Shown here piece after piece: positions 6,892 through 7,028 of a DNA stretch of 7,028 nt; within the stretch, counting starts at the first letter, position 1; each line of letters begins with the position of its first letter. Source of the stretch: Erythrobacter sp. UBA2510. GTDB lineage: Bacteria; Pseudomonadota; Alphaproteobacteria; Sphingomonadales; Sphingomonadaceae. The stretch covers positions 1 to 7,028 of the forward strand of contig DDNW01000206.1 in NCBI GenBank assembly GCA_002341345.1, given 5' to 3'. The notes under the pieces are model-generated. The model was not told the DNA's origin. It saw only the letters and a program-made list of their open reading frames with translations, and ran no database searches. The position numbers and the translations under genes were made by a program.

Positions 6892-7028
6892 ATGAAAGCG
6901 CAATCCATCCTCGAGACGATCGGCAACACCCCCCATATCCGCCTGGCGCGCCTGTTTCCCAATCACGAAGTCTGGATCAAGAACGAGCGTGCTAATCCCG
7001 GCGGATCGATCAAGGACCGGATCGGACT
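6892..7028 (+). CDS. cysK: Cysteine synthase A, N-terminal part (3' truncated by window)
   Basis: The first 45 residues of a PLP-dependent O-acetylserine sulfhydrylase are present, the enzyme that makes cysteine from O-acetylserine and sulfide in the cytoplasm. The opening [14 protein letters not shown] is the family's N-terminal signature, and NPGGSIKDR (35-43) holds the Schiff-base lysine K41. The frame stays open to the window end. A strong AGGAGG ribosome-binding site at 6880-6885, six bases before the ATG, fixes the start. Cystathionine beta-synthase-like paralogues share these motifs, so cysK against a close relative is not fully resolved from the fragment. It lies 35 bases after the MFS gene. 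Confidence 0.85.
   Translation, partial: MKAQSILETIGNTPHIRLARLFPNHEVWIKNERANPGGSIKDRIG

Overview
This is a high-GC, densely packed bacterial chromosome segment. I read it as Alphaproteobacteria, most likely Sphingomonadales and perhaps Erythrobacteraceae. That is inferred from the protein style (a TyrS with HVGS and KMGKT signatures, a DOMON-like protein next to a DUF1343/NamZ protein, a MoxR/CoxE-type pair) and from the codon use. It is not proven. Nothing points to a phage, plasmid, transposon, CRISPR array or RNA gene.

Layout from left to right. (1) Positions 1-2001, plus strand: the 3' end of a MoxR-type AAA+ ATPase, a small zinc-binding GFA/CENP-V family protein, and a CoxE-like von Willebrand A protein. 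They are packed with gaps of 11 and 16 bases and probably form one operon. (2) Positions 2018-3759, minus strand: a DOMON-like domain protein followed by a DUF1343/NamZ-type exo-N-acetylmuramidase homologue. The two overlap by an ATGA stop/start and meet group 1 convergently with only 16 bases between stop codons. (3) Positions 3802-5034, plus strand: tyrS, transcribed divergently from group 2 across a gap of about 42 bases. (4) Positions 5151-5489: a stand-alone PilZ-domain protein with an intact cyclic-di-GMP-binding signature. (5) Positions 5561-6856: a GTG-started MFS permease of the MFS_3/EntS-like type. (6) Position 6892 to the window end: the beginning of a cysteine synthase (cysK-like), with a strong Shine-Dalgarno sequence and a short repeat-rich leader.

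How the genes may work together. MoxR ATPases and VWA/CoxE proteins are a known functional pairing: an AAA+ motor plus a metal-ion-dependent adaptor that acts on a client protein or metal cofactor. The GFA gene between them may be part of that unit or a passenger. The NamZ and DOMON-like genes look translationally coupled and suggest a peptidoglycan-sugar (MurNAc) recycling role. tyrS and cysK are housekeeping genes. The PilZ protein is a probable c-di-GMP effector with no obvious partner here. Overall the region is mostly ordinary core chromosome. The two most interesting features are the NamZ/DOMON pair and the MoxR-GFA-VWA cluster.
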